DNA of 64,000 bases from Pseudovibrio brasiliensis (lineage in GTDB: Bacteria; Pseudomonadota; Alphaproteobacteria; Rhizobiales; Stappiaceae). Numbering within the stretch: position 1 is the stretch's first letter; each line of letters opens with the position of its first letter. Shown piece after piece: positions 19,618 to 27,959 of this stretch. The DNA lies in the NCBI RefSeq assembly GCF_018282095.1, contig NZ_CP074126.1, positions 310,001 to 374,000 of the forward strand. The letters are read 5' to 3'. A program made the position numbers and the translations under genes. The notes below the pieces were generated by a model that made no database searches, was not told the DNA's origin, and saw only the letters and a program-made list of their open reading frames with translations.

Positions 19618-20180
19618 TGTGCTGCCTCCTGCACTCTGAGCTGTTGTGCTGCAATGAAATCCAACGGGGATATGGCGAACTCTTCTGTAGGATAATCTCT
19701 AGCCAGACGCGCCACGCTGCTCCCCATTCCTTGCCCGGTATGAACAAAGCCAAGCTTACGCATCAGCGCTTGAGAACCCATGTTATCGCTGAATGCATCC
19801 GCAACGATCTTGGGGAGTTCACGTTCAAGAAGAAGGTAGCGCAAGGCTTCACTAACAGCCTCAAACATAATGCCCTTTTGCCAGTGCTCCTCGGCCAGCC
19901 ACCATCCGATGCCGGGCGTGTCATTCAAAGGCCGGGCACCAACGCCGCCAATCACTTCTCCCTGAAGCTCAACGGCCCAGTTCACAGCCTCGTTCAGATC
20001 ACCGGGGATTGCTGTCTGCAGAAAAGCTTCTGCGTCCGCCTTGGTAAAGGGGTGTGGTTTAGAAGTCAGCATACGCGTAATGCTATGATTTTGAAAGAGT
20101 TTCAGTGCGCGTGGTGCATCTGTCTCTCTCCACTCCCGCAGTGTCAGGCTGGTCGTTCTTAAGCGAGGAAAAGTGGTCAT
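19614..20180 (-). CDS. GNAT acetyltransferase, tandem-duplicate copy A
   Basis: 188 residues; the upstream copy of the duplicated pair. The acetyl-CoA loop is HWQKGIMFEA (first Gly is Gln). The first strand FPRLRTTSLTLREWRETDAP is almost identical to copy B, as is the C-terminal third. Its start overlaps the stop of the 20177 gene by four bases (ATGA type). Confidence 0.87.
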   Translation of the reverse strand: MTTFPRLRTTSLTLREWRETDAPRALKLFQNHSITRMLTSKPHPFTKADAEAFLQTAIPGDLNEAVNWAVELQGEVIGGVGARPLNDTPGIGWWLAEEHWQKGIMFEAVSEALRYLLLERELPKIVADAFSDNMGSQALMRKLGFVHTGQGMGSSVARLARDYPTEEFAISPLDFIAAQQLRVQEAAQ

Positions 20181-20767
20181 AGCGCAGCTCCCATCATCAC
20201 ATGCGCATCACCATGCAGTGCCTCAAACCGATCCCGCGGCAGGTGCATGATGATATTCTCAACGTCTTGTTGCAGAGGTTTAGAGTAGCGAAGGCAAACA
20301 CCAGCTGGCTCAAAGCCTAGCTTTTTCAATAGCTTCTGAGAGGAGTAGTTCGTCGCAAATACACGAGCGCCAAACACATCACATGCCTCGCGCGAAAAGC
20401 CCCAGTGGAGTGCGGCAACACATGCTTCAACCATAAAGCCTTGCCCCTGAGCTTTCTGAGAAAGCCAGTACCCAATGGTTGGCAGCTCCGGGAACTCCTT
20501 GAGATCACCGGGCTTTTGAATTTCTACTCCACCAATAAGTGCGCCGTTGTGTTCAATGGCGAAGGGGAAGTTGTCTATTTCCGGATCTGCATTCAAGGCA
20601 AATTGAGCAACAGTATCCAACTCGCTCCTAAGCGGAGGCCAGCTTGCACCTGTTAGCCAGCGGATAATTTCATAATCTGAGTGCCCGATTTCCCAATAAT
20701 CTTGAAGATCTTCAGGTTTGTAACGGCGAAGCCTCAGTCTTTGGGTATCTAAAGTTGTGGTGAGCAT
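20177..20767 (-). CDS. GNAT acetyltransferase, RimJ/RimL type (first of the nine-gene operon)
   Basis: 196 residues and the first gene of the nine-gene run. The acetyl-CoA loop is AQGQGFMVEA after TIGYWLSQK, with the normal glycines. The N terminus LDTQRLRLRRYKPEDL and the block WLTGASWPPLRSELD differ from the other members, so it is an older or separate branch. A 230-base gap upstream may hold its promoter. Confidence 0.87.
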   Translation of the reverse strand: MLTTTLDTQRLRLRRYKPEDLQDYWEIGHSDYEIIRWLTGASWPPLRSELDTVAQFALNADPEIDNFPFAIEHNGALIGGVEIQKPGDLKEFPELPTIGYWLSQKAQGQGFMVEACVAALHWGFSREACDVFGARVFATNYSSQKLLKKLGFEPAGVCLRYSKPLQQDVENIIMHLPRDRFEALHGDAHVMMGAAL

Positions 20768-20997
20768 TGTAAAAGGCCTTGTAAATCAAACGCATATTTC
20801 TCTGGTCGTTATTTGAAATGGATAAGTGAAGGTAAAACGCAGCAGTCCCCGATGATCCGGAATGCAGACATGACGAATGCATCAGGATCAGAAGGATCGC
20901 TGGTTTTGTGTGGTTGAGGGTATGCCGTGACAGGCAAACAACAATCACGCTGCCGGAAGCAGGTTGCTATCGCTGCAACCTGCTGATCTGGCATCAC

Positions 20998-21603
20998 TTA
21001 ACCAGCAGATCCCCATCGCGTATTCGCGATCCATTGGGTGCGGGTCAGTGTAAAGCGTGTGGCATCCACCACGGCCATAGCGCCGAGAGAATGCAGCTTT
21101 GTTGCTCCATCCTGCTTAAAGCCGCACTTGGTCAAAACCCGGTGCGAGGCAGGGTTGCTCACACGGCAAGACGCGGAGAGCTCCTTAACGCCGTTGGCAA
21201 AAGCGAATTCGATAACAGACTGAACTGCTTCTGTCGCATATCCCTGGTTCCAGAATGGCTCGCCCACCCAATAACCCAGATGCACAGCACCAAAGTCTTC
21301 GGCAAGCGGATTGAAACCGATAGCGCCAATAAAGCGGCCAGTGTTCTTCATGCGGATCGCGAATGTCGCTTGAGACGGTAACTGAACTTCACACCGCTTT
21401 ACGAGCGCTTTAGCGTCTTCGTACGTGAATGGATGCGGCATGTTCGTCAGTTTCTCAGCGATCCGACGGTTGTTGGCCAAAAACAGGATGTCAGCCACAT
21501 CATCCTTGCGCGCTCGGTCGACGACGAGACGCGCGGTGTCCTGCGGCGACCCGGCCGCAAAGCAACTGCTTTCTTCTGGGATCTCTTCGTATTCAACTAC
21601 CAT
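20998..21603 (-). CDS. GNAT acetyltransferase, downstream of rpmA
   Basis: 201 residues from the ATG at 21603, which has GGAGT seven bases upstream; the frame also allows a TTG at 21642. The acetyl-CoA loop is FWNQGYATEA after LGYWVGEP, with Asn for the first Gly. About 25 extra residues precede the usual first strand (ARLVVDRARKDDV). In many alphaproteobacteria a single GNAT gene of this kind sits between rpmA and obgE, so this may be the ancestral resident. Confidence 0.86.
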   Translation of the reverse strand: MVVEYEEIPEESSCFAAGSPQDTARLVVDRARKDDVADILFLANNRRIAEKLTNMPHPFTYEDAKALVKRCEVQLPSQATFAIRMKNTGRFIGAIGFNPLAEDFGAVHLGYWVGEPFWNQGYATEAVQSVIEFAFANGVKELSASCRVSNPASHRVLTKCGFKQDGATKLHSLGAMAVVDATRFTLTRTQWIANTRWGSAG

Positions 21604-21765
21604 GGTTTCTACTCCGGTCTTGCTGCCCGTCCCACTGGGCAAAGAAAAAGGGGAAGACGGTGTCCCATCTACCCCTTAATCTTGATCTTTTTGATCTTGA
21701 CCGGATTTTCCTAAATCCGCCGGGGTCTTGATGAGACGCCGACGATTTGGATTTCCACGTCAGCG

Positions 21766-22035
21766 TTACTCAGCGGCGAGCGCCACTGGCATCACATTAA
21801 TAAATGTTCGGCCGTTGCGTTTTTCTTCGAACGCAACTTTGCCTTCTACGGTCGCAAAGATAGTATGGTCTTTACCCATGCCTACACCTGCGCCTGGGTG
21901 CCACTTAGTGCCACGCTGACGTGCGATGATATTGCCAGGTACGACAGCTTCGCCACCGTATTTTTTGATGCCAAGGCGGCGACCAGCTGAATCGCGACCG
22001 TTGCGGGATGAACCGCCAGCTTTTTTATGAGCCAT
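21766..22035 (-). CDS. rpmA: 50S ribosomal protein L27
   Basis: 89 residues, starting [16 protein letters not shown], the family signature near the peptidyl-transferase centre, followed by [18 protein letters not shown] and [18 protein letters not shown]. No Firmicutes-type cleaved N-terminal extension is present. It follows rplU after 45 bases. Confidence 0.98.
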   Translation of the reverse strand: MAHKKAGGSSRNGRDSAGRRLGIKKYGGEAVVPGNIIARQRGTKWHPGAGVGMGKDHTIFATVEGKVAFEEKRNGRTFINVMPVALAAE

Positions 22036-22080
22036 AACGAAGTACTCCTCGTTTAATCTCTAGGATAGCAACTGCGCGAA

Positions 22081-22656
22081 TTACTTCGCTGCGAGTTCCT
22101 TAGCCTGTTCAACCCAGTTATCGCGTTCAAAACGGCCTTTCAGACCAGCTTCTTCTTCAACGCGGGCGATATCTTCAGCGGAGAAACCTGCGATCTGTGC
22201 GTAGGTGGAAACACCTGCTGCATTCAGCTTTTTCTCGATTGCTGGGCCAAGACCCTGCAACTTCTTCAGATCGTCGGAACCTTCAGCAGCTGGTGCAGCA
22301 GCAGCTTTCTTAGGAGCCGCAGCTTTTTTAGCTGGCTTCGCGCCACCGGTCAGGATGTCTGTGATCTTCACGGTAGTGAATGCCTGACGGTGACCGTTGC
22401 GACGACGGGAGTTCTGACGACGACGCTTTTTGAAGATGATGATCTTGCGATCACGACCCTGCTCAACAACTTCAGCTACAACAGAAGCGCCTTCAACGGT
22501 TGGTGCACCGATGGTGGTTTCAGCATCTGAACCAACCATGAGAACTTCGTCAAAAGTTACTGTTTCACCAGCTTCAGCAGAAACTTTTTCGATCTTCAGG
22601 AGATCGTCAGCAGCAACAGTGTACTGTTTACCGCCTGTTTTGATGACTGCGAACAT
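22081..22656 (-). CDS. rplU: 50S ribosomal protein L21 with C-terminal helix-hairpin-helix extension
   Basis: The first 100 residues are ordinary L21 ([27 protein letters not shown]). An Ala/Lys/Pro-rich linker then leads to a domain of about 60 residues, [20 protein letters not shown] onward, of the helix-hairpin-helix type seen in DUF4332-like proteins. The total is 191 residues against about 103 for E. coli L21; such extensions occur in many alphaproteobacteria. ATG at 22656 sits seven bases after AAGGA, better than the ATG at 22662. Confidence 0.97.
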   Translation of the reverse strand: MFAVIKTGGKQYTVAADDLLKIEKVSAEAGETVTFDEVLMVGSDAETTIGAPTVEGASVVAEVVEQGRDRKIIIFKKRRRQNSRRRNGHRQAFTTVKITDILTGGAKPAKKAAAPKKAAAAPAAEGSDDLKKLQGLGPAIEKKLNAAGVSTYAQIAGFSAEDIARVEEEAGLKGRFERDNWVEQAKELAAK

Positions 22657-22694
22657 GCGCATGTCCTTCTTATCTTAAAGCGCACCCTTCGGCG

Positions 22695-22710
22695 TCGCAG
22701 GTATCTGCGA
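22695..22710 (-). promoter_or_regulatory. Leader hairpin upstream of rplU
   Basis: TCGCAG and CTGCGA arms with a GTAT loop, about 40 bases upstream of the L21 start codon and inside the predicted 5' leader. It could be part of an autoregulatory L21-binding leader; this is inferred. Confidence 0.4.
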
Positions 22711-22859
22711 ACTTGTTCGACCGTTTCCCTAATTGCTCTGGGAACGTCCCTCTGTGGGGAGATCGACCGCAAACTCTGGAAAAACCAGAAGGCGATTTCG
22801 ATGTCTTGCCTCGGACAGCGCGGAAAAGCGGGATTACCCGCAATTTATTGAGCTGCTGG

Positions 22860-22887
22860 AATATACGCAGGCATTCTGGAATGTCAA
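22860..22887 (-). promoter_or_regulatory. Sigma-70 promoter of rplU-rpmA
   Basis: Read on the minus strand: TTGACA (22887-22882), 16 bases, TATATT (22865-22860). Transcription would begin near 22852, leaving an untranslated leader of about 195 bases before rplU. The remainder of the 22657-23242 gap shows no gene; CTCCGG and CCGGAG (22963-22976) form a short palindrome with a two-base centre. Confidence 0.75.
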
Positions 22888-23242
22888 CGCAGAATCTCGC
22901 CAATAATATTAGAAATACGAGTGGTGAGATCTATGTCACATAAGATTAACTTTCAAAGAACGCTCCGGTGCCGGAGTGATTCGCGCTATGGTTGCGCAAA
23001 CAGATTTATACCTACGATCTAATTGTTACGTCCAAATACCTATTCCGCTGCGTTTAAACGCCCATTCTGCGATTGGTTTAAGGATCGATAAACCTTCGCC
23101 AGCCAACAATAGGGCAACGCGATTTGTGCATGTTCCATACAAGTGCTAGGGGAGGATTGGGCGCTCAATATGGAATGACTGTGACAATCTCGCGATCATT
23201 ATCATCCAATGAATTAAACCGCATACGTGCGGGGGGCATAAA

Positions 23243-25237
23243 ATGCGCATTCCAAAGTTCGCCTGGATATATTCCGTCGTAACGAGAGTTACGGCCCTTG
23301 GATTACTGCCGATACTTGTGCTGGGTGGGGCACTGATTTCCCTCTCCCAAATGAATAGTCAGAATGATGAGTTCCAGAAAAACACGCAGACCTACAACCA
23401 GCTGATGCAAAACGCTCAGGCGATCAGTGCTGCGGTTGACCGTATGCGAGCAATCGGGGGAGAGTTTTTGCTCCACCCAAAAGCAGAAGCCGCTGATATT
23501 GCAGCAGAGGCCCGCGAGCGCGTTGTTGTATTGGTTGAAGAAACACGCGAACTGAACGTTCCGGGCATCGAAGATGAGCTCTACGACAATCTGGAAGGCT
23601 ATGCCTACGGGTTCTCTGAGACATTTGGTGCCGTTGTAGAAGCGACGCTGGAGCGTGGCACCAACTCTGACGGAGGCCTCATTTCAGTCCTCCAGGGTGC
23701 AAGCTCCACAATGCAGCTGGAAATCAACAAGGCACGCCGTCAACTGAACGTCAGCAAAGACACACACCGTGTTGCAGGCTTGCTGAAGGATCTTCAGGCC
23801 ATGGAATGGACCATTGGCGTTGACGGCTACGAAATTGAAAAGAGCACCTTCAAGAGCCGTATTGAGCAGTTTGGTATGGTCATCCAAACCGCGAAGATGC
23901 CAGAAGAAACATCTGCCAAGGTCAATGAGCTCTGGGCCACTTACACTGAAACACTGGACGAAATCGAAACCCTGAATGCAGATATTCAGGAAGAAATGGT
24001 GTTCGCGCTGGAACAGCTGGATGAGATGATCCCGGCAGCGCAGCAGCTTAACGATTTCGGTGTTGCAGGAGAACAAGAAGCAACAGCGCTGCACCATGAA
24101 GCTTCAGCTGCCAGCATGCAGCGCTTTTTGTTGCAGGCCGGCGCAATGGGCGTCATCGGTCTGATGATTGCCGGTTACATCGCATGGCGCATCTCTCGTC
24201 CACTGGCTAATCTGCATCAGGCCATGAGCGTGCTGGCAAAGGGTGATGTCTCAATCGATATCGAAGGCACCAATGGCCGCGATGAGTTTGCCAAGATGGC
24301 AAAAATTCTCGAAGTGTTCCGTGCCAACGCGATCGAGCGCAATCAGCTCAACGATGAGCGGGATGAAGACAACAACCGTCGTCAGGAGCGTGAGCAAAAA
24401 GTGGCTATGCTGGTGCGTGAGTTTGAAAGAGCAGCAACAGCTGCGGGCGACGGTTTCAACTCAGCAATCCAGTCACTGCATGAAGCTTCATTTGCATTGA
24501 ACGTCACCGTTGAAAGCGTTTCCGATAAAGCTGGTAAGGCTGGAGAAGCCGTCAGCCACGCCTCTTCCTCGGTTGCAACAGTAGCCTCTGCCAGTGAGGA
24601 AATGTCTCTCTCCATTAAGGAAGTGGCTTCCGAAGCTGTAAATTCCAAAGACGTTGCGGATGAAGTTGGCAGTCTTGTCATCAACACCTCCAAGACAATT
24701 CAGGAGCTTGCAGAGTCTGCATCTCGCATTGGCCAGGTCGTCAACCTCATTAAGGACATCGCCGACCAGACCAACCTCCTTGCACTCAATGCGACCATCG
24801 AAGCGGCTCGTGCAGGTGAGATGGGTAAAGGCTTTGCTGTTGTGGCATCTGAGGTGAAGCATCTGGCAAACCAGACCACCACGGCGACTGAAGAGATCTC
24901 TCAGCAGATCCATGCAATCCAGCAGGTGTCTACAGATGCGGTCGGGTCCATTGAAAAGGTAACCAGCATGATGGAAAAGCTGTCCACCAGCTCTTCTGCG
25001 GTTGCCGCAGCCGTGGAACAGCAATCTGTAACCGTCGGTGAAATTGCCCGCTCTGTGACAGACGCTTCTGATCAATCCCGCATTGGCGAGTCTGAAATGG
25101 TTGAGGTTGCCAATACCATTGAAAACTCCACCAAGACGGCCGAGGACATCAACAATCAGGCAGACAACATCTCTGAAGAGGCTGATCAGTTCAACCGCTC
25201 GATTAAAGCTTTCCTTGAGGACGTTCAGGCTGCCTAA
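23243..25237 (+). CDS. Methyl-accepting chemotaxis protein
   Basis: Inner-membrane chemoreceptor of 664 residues. A first membrane segment (about 12-34) leads to a long helical periplasmic sensor (35-292) resembling the helical bimodular type. A second membrane segment (about 294-315), a HAMP domain (316-370) and the cytoplasmic signalling domain (about 430-650) follow. The signalling tip DQTNLLALNATIEAARAGE is at about 507-525. No C-terminal CheR-binding pentapeptide is evident. It is monocistronic with a strong terminator; the ligand is unknown. Confidence 0.95.
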   Translation: MRIPKFAWIYSVVTRVTALGLLPILVLGGALISLSQMNSQNDEFQKNTQTYNQLMQNAQAISAAVDRMRAIGGEFLLHPKAEAADIAAEARERVVVLVEETRELNVPGIEDELYDNLEGYAYGFSETFGAVVEATLERGTNSDGGLISVLQGASSTMQLEINKARRQLNVSKDTHRVAGLLKDLQAMEWTIGVDGYEIEKSTFKSRIEQFGMVIQTAKMPEETSAKVNELWATYTETLDEIETLNADIQEEMVFALEQLDEMIPAAQQLNDFGVAGEQEATALHHEASAASMQRFLLQAGAMGVIGLMIAGYIAWRISRPLANLHQAMSVLAKGDVSIDIEGTNGRDEFAKMAKILEVFRANAIERNQLNDERDEDNNRRQEREQKVAMLVREFERAATAAGDGFNSAIQSLHEASFALNVTVESVSDKAGKAGEAVSHASSSVATVASASEEMSLSIKEVASEAVNSKDVADEVGSLVINTSKTIQELAESASRIGQVVNLIKDIADQTNLLALNATIEAARAGEMGKGFAVVASEVKHLANQTTTATEEISQQIHAIQQVSTDAVGSIEKVTSMMEKLSTSSSAVAAAVEQQSVTVGEIARSVTDASDQSRIGESEMVEVANTIENSTKTAEDINNQADNISEEADQFNRSIKAFLEDVQAA

Positions 25238-25262
25238 ACCTCTCAAAATTTGCAATTATTTC

Positions 25263-25292
25263 AACGCAGTGGGTTCGCTCACTGCGTTTTTT
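25263..25292 (+). terminator. Intrinsic terminator after the chemoreceptor gene
   Basis: AACGCAGTG (25263-25271) and CACTGCGTT (25280-25288), a perfect nine-base stem, followed by six T. Confidence 0.92.
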
Positions 25293-25322
25293 AGTGCTTG
25301 AGTAAGGTCAGTTGTGAGTTAT

Positions 25323-25397
25323 CTGCGGCATAGAAGCCGCAGGGCTTGCCCAAGGGAAAGCTTCTTTATAAGGTCCGGCAATCCTCAAAGCGAGGAT
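25323..25397 (+). other. Two hairpins in the tRNA-Ser 5' region
   Basis: CTGCGGC/GCCGCAG (25323-25329, 25336-25342) and ATCCTC/GAGGAT (25381-25386, 25392-25397). They lie in the precursor leader between the chemoreceptor terminator and the tRNA. They may be processing signals or remnants of other RNA genes. Confidence 0.4.
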
Positions 25398-25403
25398 CAA
25401 GCG

Positions 25404-25493
25404 GGAGAGTTGCCGGAGTGGTCGAACGGGGCGGTCTCGAAAACCGTTGAGCACGCAAGTGTTCCGAGGGTTCGAATCCCTCACTCTCCGCCA
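25404..25493 (+). tRNA. tRNA-Ser(CGA)
   Basis: Acceptor GGAGAGT (25404-25410) pairs with ACTCTCC (25483-25489). The anticodon loop CTCGAAA gives anticodon CGA (reads UCG). A long variable arm (GAGCACGCAAGTGTTC) marks a class II tRNA. The T arm GAGGGTTCGAATCCCTC is standard, and CCA (25491-25493) is encoded. Confidence 0.97.
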
Positions 25494-25494
25494 T

Positions 25495-25896
25495 TTAATC
25501 CTTTCGATGGCTTTGACCGCAATTTTGGCGGAACTCAGTTCGTTTTGATCGCCAAAACGGAACAAAAATTAATCCGGTAGTAGAGTCATCTCTCCATTTT
25601 GACATCTCTCTTGATTGAACGGTCCATGCACATTCTGTGCTTCCTCTGAGCGTTACCTTCAATCGACATCGTTCAGACAAACCAAAAGCAACGCAATCTA
25701 ATGCCTGCTGAAAGTCATCAAATGCTTCATGCCAGCCTGCAAAACTAACGAGAAATTCGGTGCGTGTTTTTTGAACTGTGATTTCAAAACCATTTGGAGT
25801 TCGGCAATGAATCCTTAATCGATCTGGATCTTGAGAGACATGATCTGGGCCACAATTTTCCAGCAGGGTGAGTATTCCTTCTTGCCATTGGGGCAT
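25495..25896 (-). CDS. Hypothetical protein
   Basis: 133 residues, not recognised. It is soluble, without signal or membrane segment, and contains a Trp/Phe-rich middle (FLVSFAGWHEAFDDFQQAL). The stop codon lies two bases after the encoded CCA of the tRNA on the opposite strand, so the 3' ends abut. Neighbours give no clue to function. The reading frame is plausible but could be spurious in its last 40 codons. Confidence 0.5.
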   Translation of the reverse strand: MPQWQEGILTLLENCGPDHVSQDPDRLRIHCRTPNGFEITVQKTRTEFLVSFAGWHEAFDDFQQALDCVAFGLSERCRLKVTLRGSTECAWTVQSREMSKWRDDSTTGLIFVPFWRSKRTEFRQNCGQSHRKD

Positions 25897-25922
25897 ATTA
25901 TAAACCTCTGTAATTTATATGA

Positions 25923-26528
25923 TTACTTCACCTTCCCAATAATCATCGTCAGCCACTTCTCATCCTTATTGTAAGGCTTATTGCTTTGTGTGATACGAGC
26001 ATCTTGCAGCTCTAAGCTGGGAACATCCGCGAGAATGGCTTTGAAGCGGTCTTCGGTCATCATGGAGAAGCGACGACCATCATCTCGTGGGATTTCTCCG
26101 TCTCCCAGCTTGAAGGATGCGAAGAGGGGGCCGTCGTCTTTGAGTGCATTGCTGAGGTTGGTGAGTGCCAGAGGAAGTTCGGTATAGGGAACGTGCAGCA
26201 GAGAGGCATAAGCCCAGATTGCATCGTAGATTGGGGGACTGTCGAACGCCTGAAATGTGTTCTGATGAACCTCAATCCCTATGAGTTTGCTCGCAGACTT
26301 GGCCATCTCACTTGAGGCGTCAAAAGCATCTACTTTAAAACCCATCTGCTTGAAAGCGTAAGCATCGCGGCCCGAGCCACAGCCTGCATCAAGAACACGA
26401 CCTCCAGCAGGAACTCTACTCAGAAAACGCTGATAATGCTCAGTCATATCTAGATGTAAGGTGCGTGCGATGAAGCTCTCGGCATTCTCCTCATAATAGG
26501 CTTGAGTAGTCTCTTGTGTGTTCGACAT
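25923..26528 (-). CDS. Class I SAM-dependent methyltransferase
   Basis: 201 residues from the ATG at 26528 (MSNTQETTQAYYEENAESF); the frame itself extends to 26642. Motif I is RVLDAGCGSGRDAYAFKQMG, followed by VDAFDAS (acidic residue for SAM ribose) and PIYDAIWAYASLLHV. These match the Methyltransf_11/25 group. The substrate is unknown. It lies alone between the hypothetical gene and a divergent oxidoreductase. Confidence 0.85.
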   Translation of the reverse strand: MSNTQETTQAYYEENAESFIARTLHLDMTEHYQRFLSRVPAGGRVLDAGCGSGRDAYAFKQMGFKVDAFDASSEMAKSASKLIGIEVHQNTFQAFDSPPIYDAIWAYASLLHVPYTELPLALTNLSNALKDDGPLFASFKLGDGEIPRDDGRRFSMMTEDRFKAILADVPSLELQDARITQSNKPYNKDEKWLTMIIGKVK

Positions 26529-26719
26529 GAGAATTTGTGTCCTCGCCTCAGCTTGCAGCAAATCAGATGCAGATTTTGAGATAGTTTCCCTGAAAACACC
26601 ATCACTTTTGCGAAAGACCATTTGCAATTGAAGATCACACACCTAATGATCCTACAGGCTCTGGTAGTGTTGAGGCGCTATCGGATGTTTGAGAGCTTAG
26701 GAAATGTGGAGAATGCATA

Positions 26720-27916
26720 ATGACCGTTGAAGCAGCTGAATCACAACAAGTTTTAGATGCTCCGAAGAAACTGGGGCGTCGGCTGCGTCTGGGTATGATT
26801 GGTGGTGGTCAGGGCGCATTTATCGGTGCTGTTCACCGCATAGCTGCACGGTTGGATGATCGCTATGAGCTTGTTGCCGGTGCATTGTCTTCAGATCCTG
26901 AGCGGGCCAAAGCTTCAGCAGAAGAACTCTTTATCGCACCTGATCGCGCTTACACTTCCTTCGAAGAAATGGCGACAAAAGAGCCAGTTCGGGACGATCC
27001 GGTCGATGTGGTGGCGATTGTTACTCCAAACCACATGCATTACCCGGCTGCCCGCACAATGCTGGAAGCGGGCATTCATGTGATCTGCGATAAGCCGATG
27101 ACCACGACAAGCGAGGAGAGTGAGAAGCTTGTTCAGCTGGTGGAAGAAACAGGCAAGCTTTTCCTGCTGACACATAACTACACGGGTTACCCAATGGTGC
27201 GGCAGGCGAAAGCCATGGTGGAAGCCGGTGAACTTGGCAAAATTCGTCTGGTGCAGGTGGAGTATCCGCAGGATTGGCTGACTGAGCCGATTGAACAGTC
27301 TGGTCAAAAGCAAGCGAGCTGGCGCACCGATCCAAAGCGCTCCGGTGCTGGCGGGTGTATCGGTGATATCGGTACGCACGCCTACAATCTCGCTTCATTC
27401 GTTTCCGGAATGAAAGCCACGGAAGTTCTGGCCGAACTCACCAGTTTTGTTGAGGGTAGGGTGCTGGATGATGATGTCCAGATGCTGCTTCGCTACGAGA
27501 ATGGCGCAAAGGGCATGCTCTGGGCTTCTCAGGTTGCTCCGGGAAATGAGAACGGCCTGAGATTGCGTGTTTATGGCGAAAAAGGCGGCCTTGAGTGGGT
27601 GCAGGCAGATCCAAACCATCTGGTTTACTCGCCTTATGGAAAATCCAGCTATCGCATCACCCGCGGTGGACCAGATGCAACAGATGCTGCCAACTCCGTC
27701 TCGCGTATTCCAGGTGGTCACCCGGAAGGATACCTGGAAGCCTTCGCAACACTTTACAATGAGTTCGCAGATGTATTGAGTGCGCGGATTTTGGGACAAC
27801 CAGAACCGGATTGCAGCAAGCAACTACCAACTGTTGCAGATGGCCTTGATGGATTGAAGTTTATCGAAACCGCCGTGAAAAGCTCTCAAAACGGCGGTTC
27901 TTGGCAAAAGCTTTAG
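26720..27916 (+). CDS. Gfo/Idh/MocA family oxidoreductase
   Basis: NAD(P)-dependent sugar or inositol-type dehydrogenase, 398 residues. The Rossmann part begins GMIGGGQGAFIGAVHRIA; the catalytic-lysine motif is CDKPMT, equivalent to the EKP motif. GGCIGDIGTHAYNLASF is the typical substrate-side block with the conserved D and H. The start has no strong alternative. No sugar transporter is adjacent, so the substrate cannot be inferred. Confidence 0.92.
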   Translation: MTVEAAESQQVLDAPKKLGRRLRLGMIGGGQGAFIGAVHRIAARLDDRYELVAGALSSDPERAKASAEELFIAPDRAYTSFEEMATKEPVRDDPVDVVAIVTPNHMHYPAARTMLEAGIHVICDKPMTTTSEESEKLVQLVEETGKLFLLTHNYTGYPMVRQAKAMVEAGELGKIRLVQVEYPQDWLTEPIEQSGQKQASWRTDPKRSGAGGCIGDIGTHAYNLASFVSGMKATEVLAELTSFVEGRVLDDDVQMLLRYENGAKGMLWASQVAPGNENGLRLRVYGEKGGLEWVQADPNHLVYSPYGKSSYRITRGGPDATDAANSVSRIPGGHPEGYLEAFATLYNEFADVLSARILGQPEPDCSKQLPTVADGLDGLKFIETAVKSSQNGGSWQKL

Positions 27917-27924
27917 AGATTGCA

Positions 27925-27957
27925 CCCCTCGCCACCTGCAAGCGGTGAGGGGCGTTT
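27925..27957. terminator. Terminator between convergent genes
   Basis: CCCCTCGCC (27925-27933) pairs with GGTGAGGGG (27944-27952) with one G-U pair, followed by CGTTTCTT on the plus strand. It serves the oxidoreductase gene and possibly the permease gene. Confidence 0.7.
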
Positions 27958-27959
27958 CT

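Noticed and set aside
11561-21603. GNAT array as toxin-antitoxin (TacT-like) modules
   Set aside because: The genes lack the small RHH antitoxin partner that accompanies GNAT toxins, and the sequences are RimJ/RimL type.
21702-21719. CGGATTT/AAATCCG hairpin downstream of rpmA as terminator
   Set aside because: No T tract on either strand, and the following GNAT gene on the same strand is probably co-transcribed.
22670-22903. 77-codon minus-strand frame upstream of rplU
   Set aside because: It lies across the rplU promoter and leader, has no recognisable motif and would begin upstream of the predicted transcription start.
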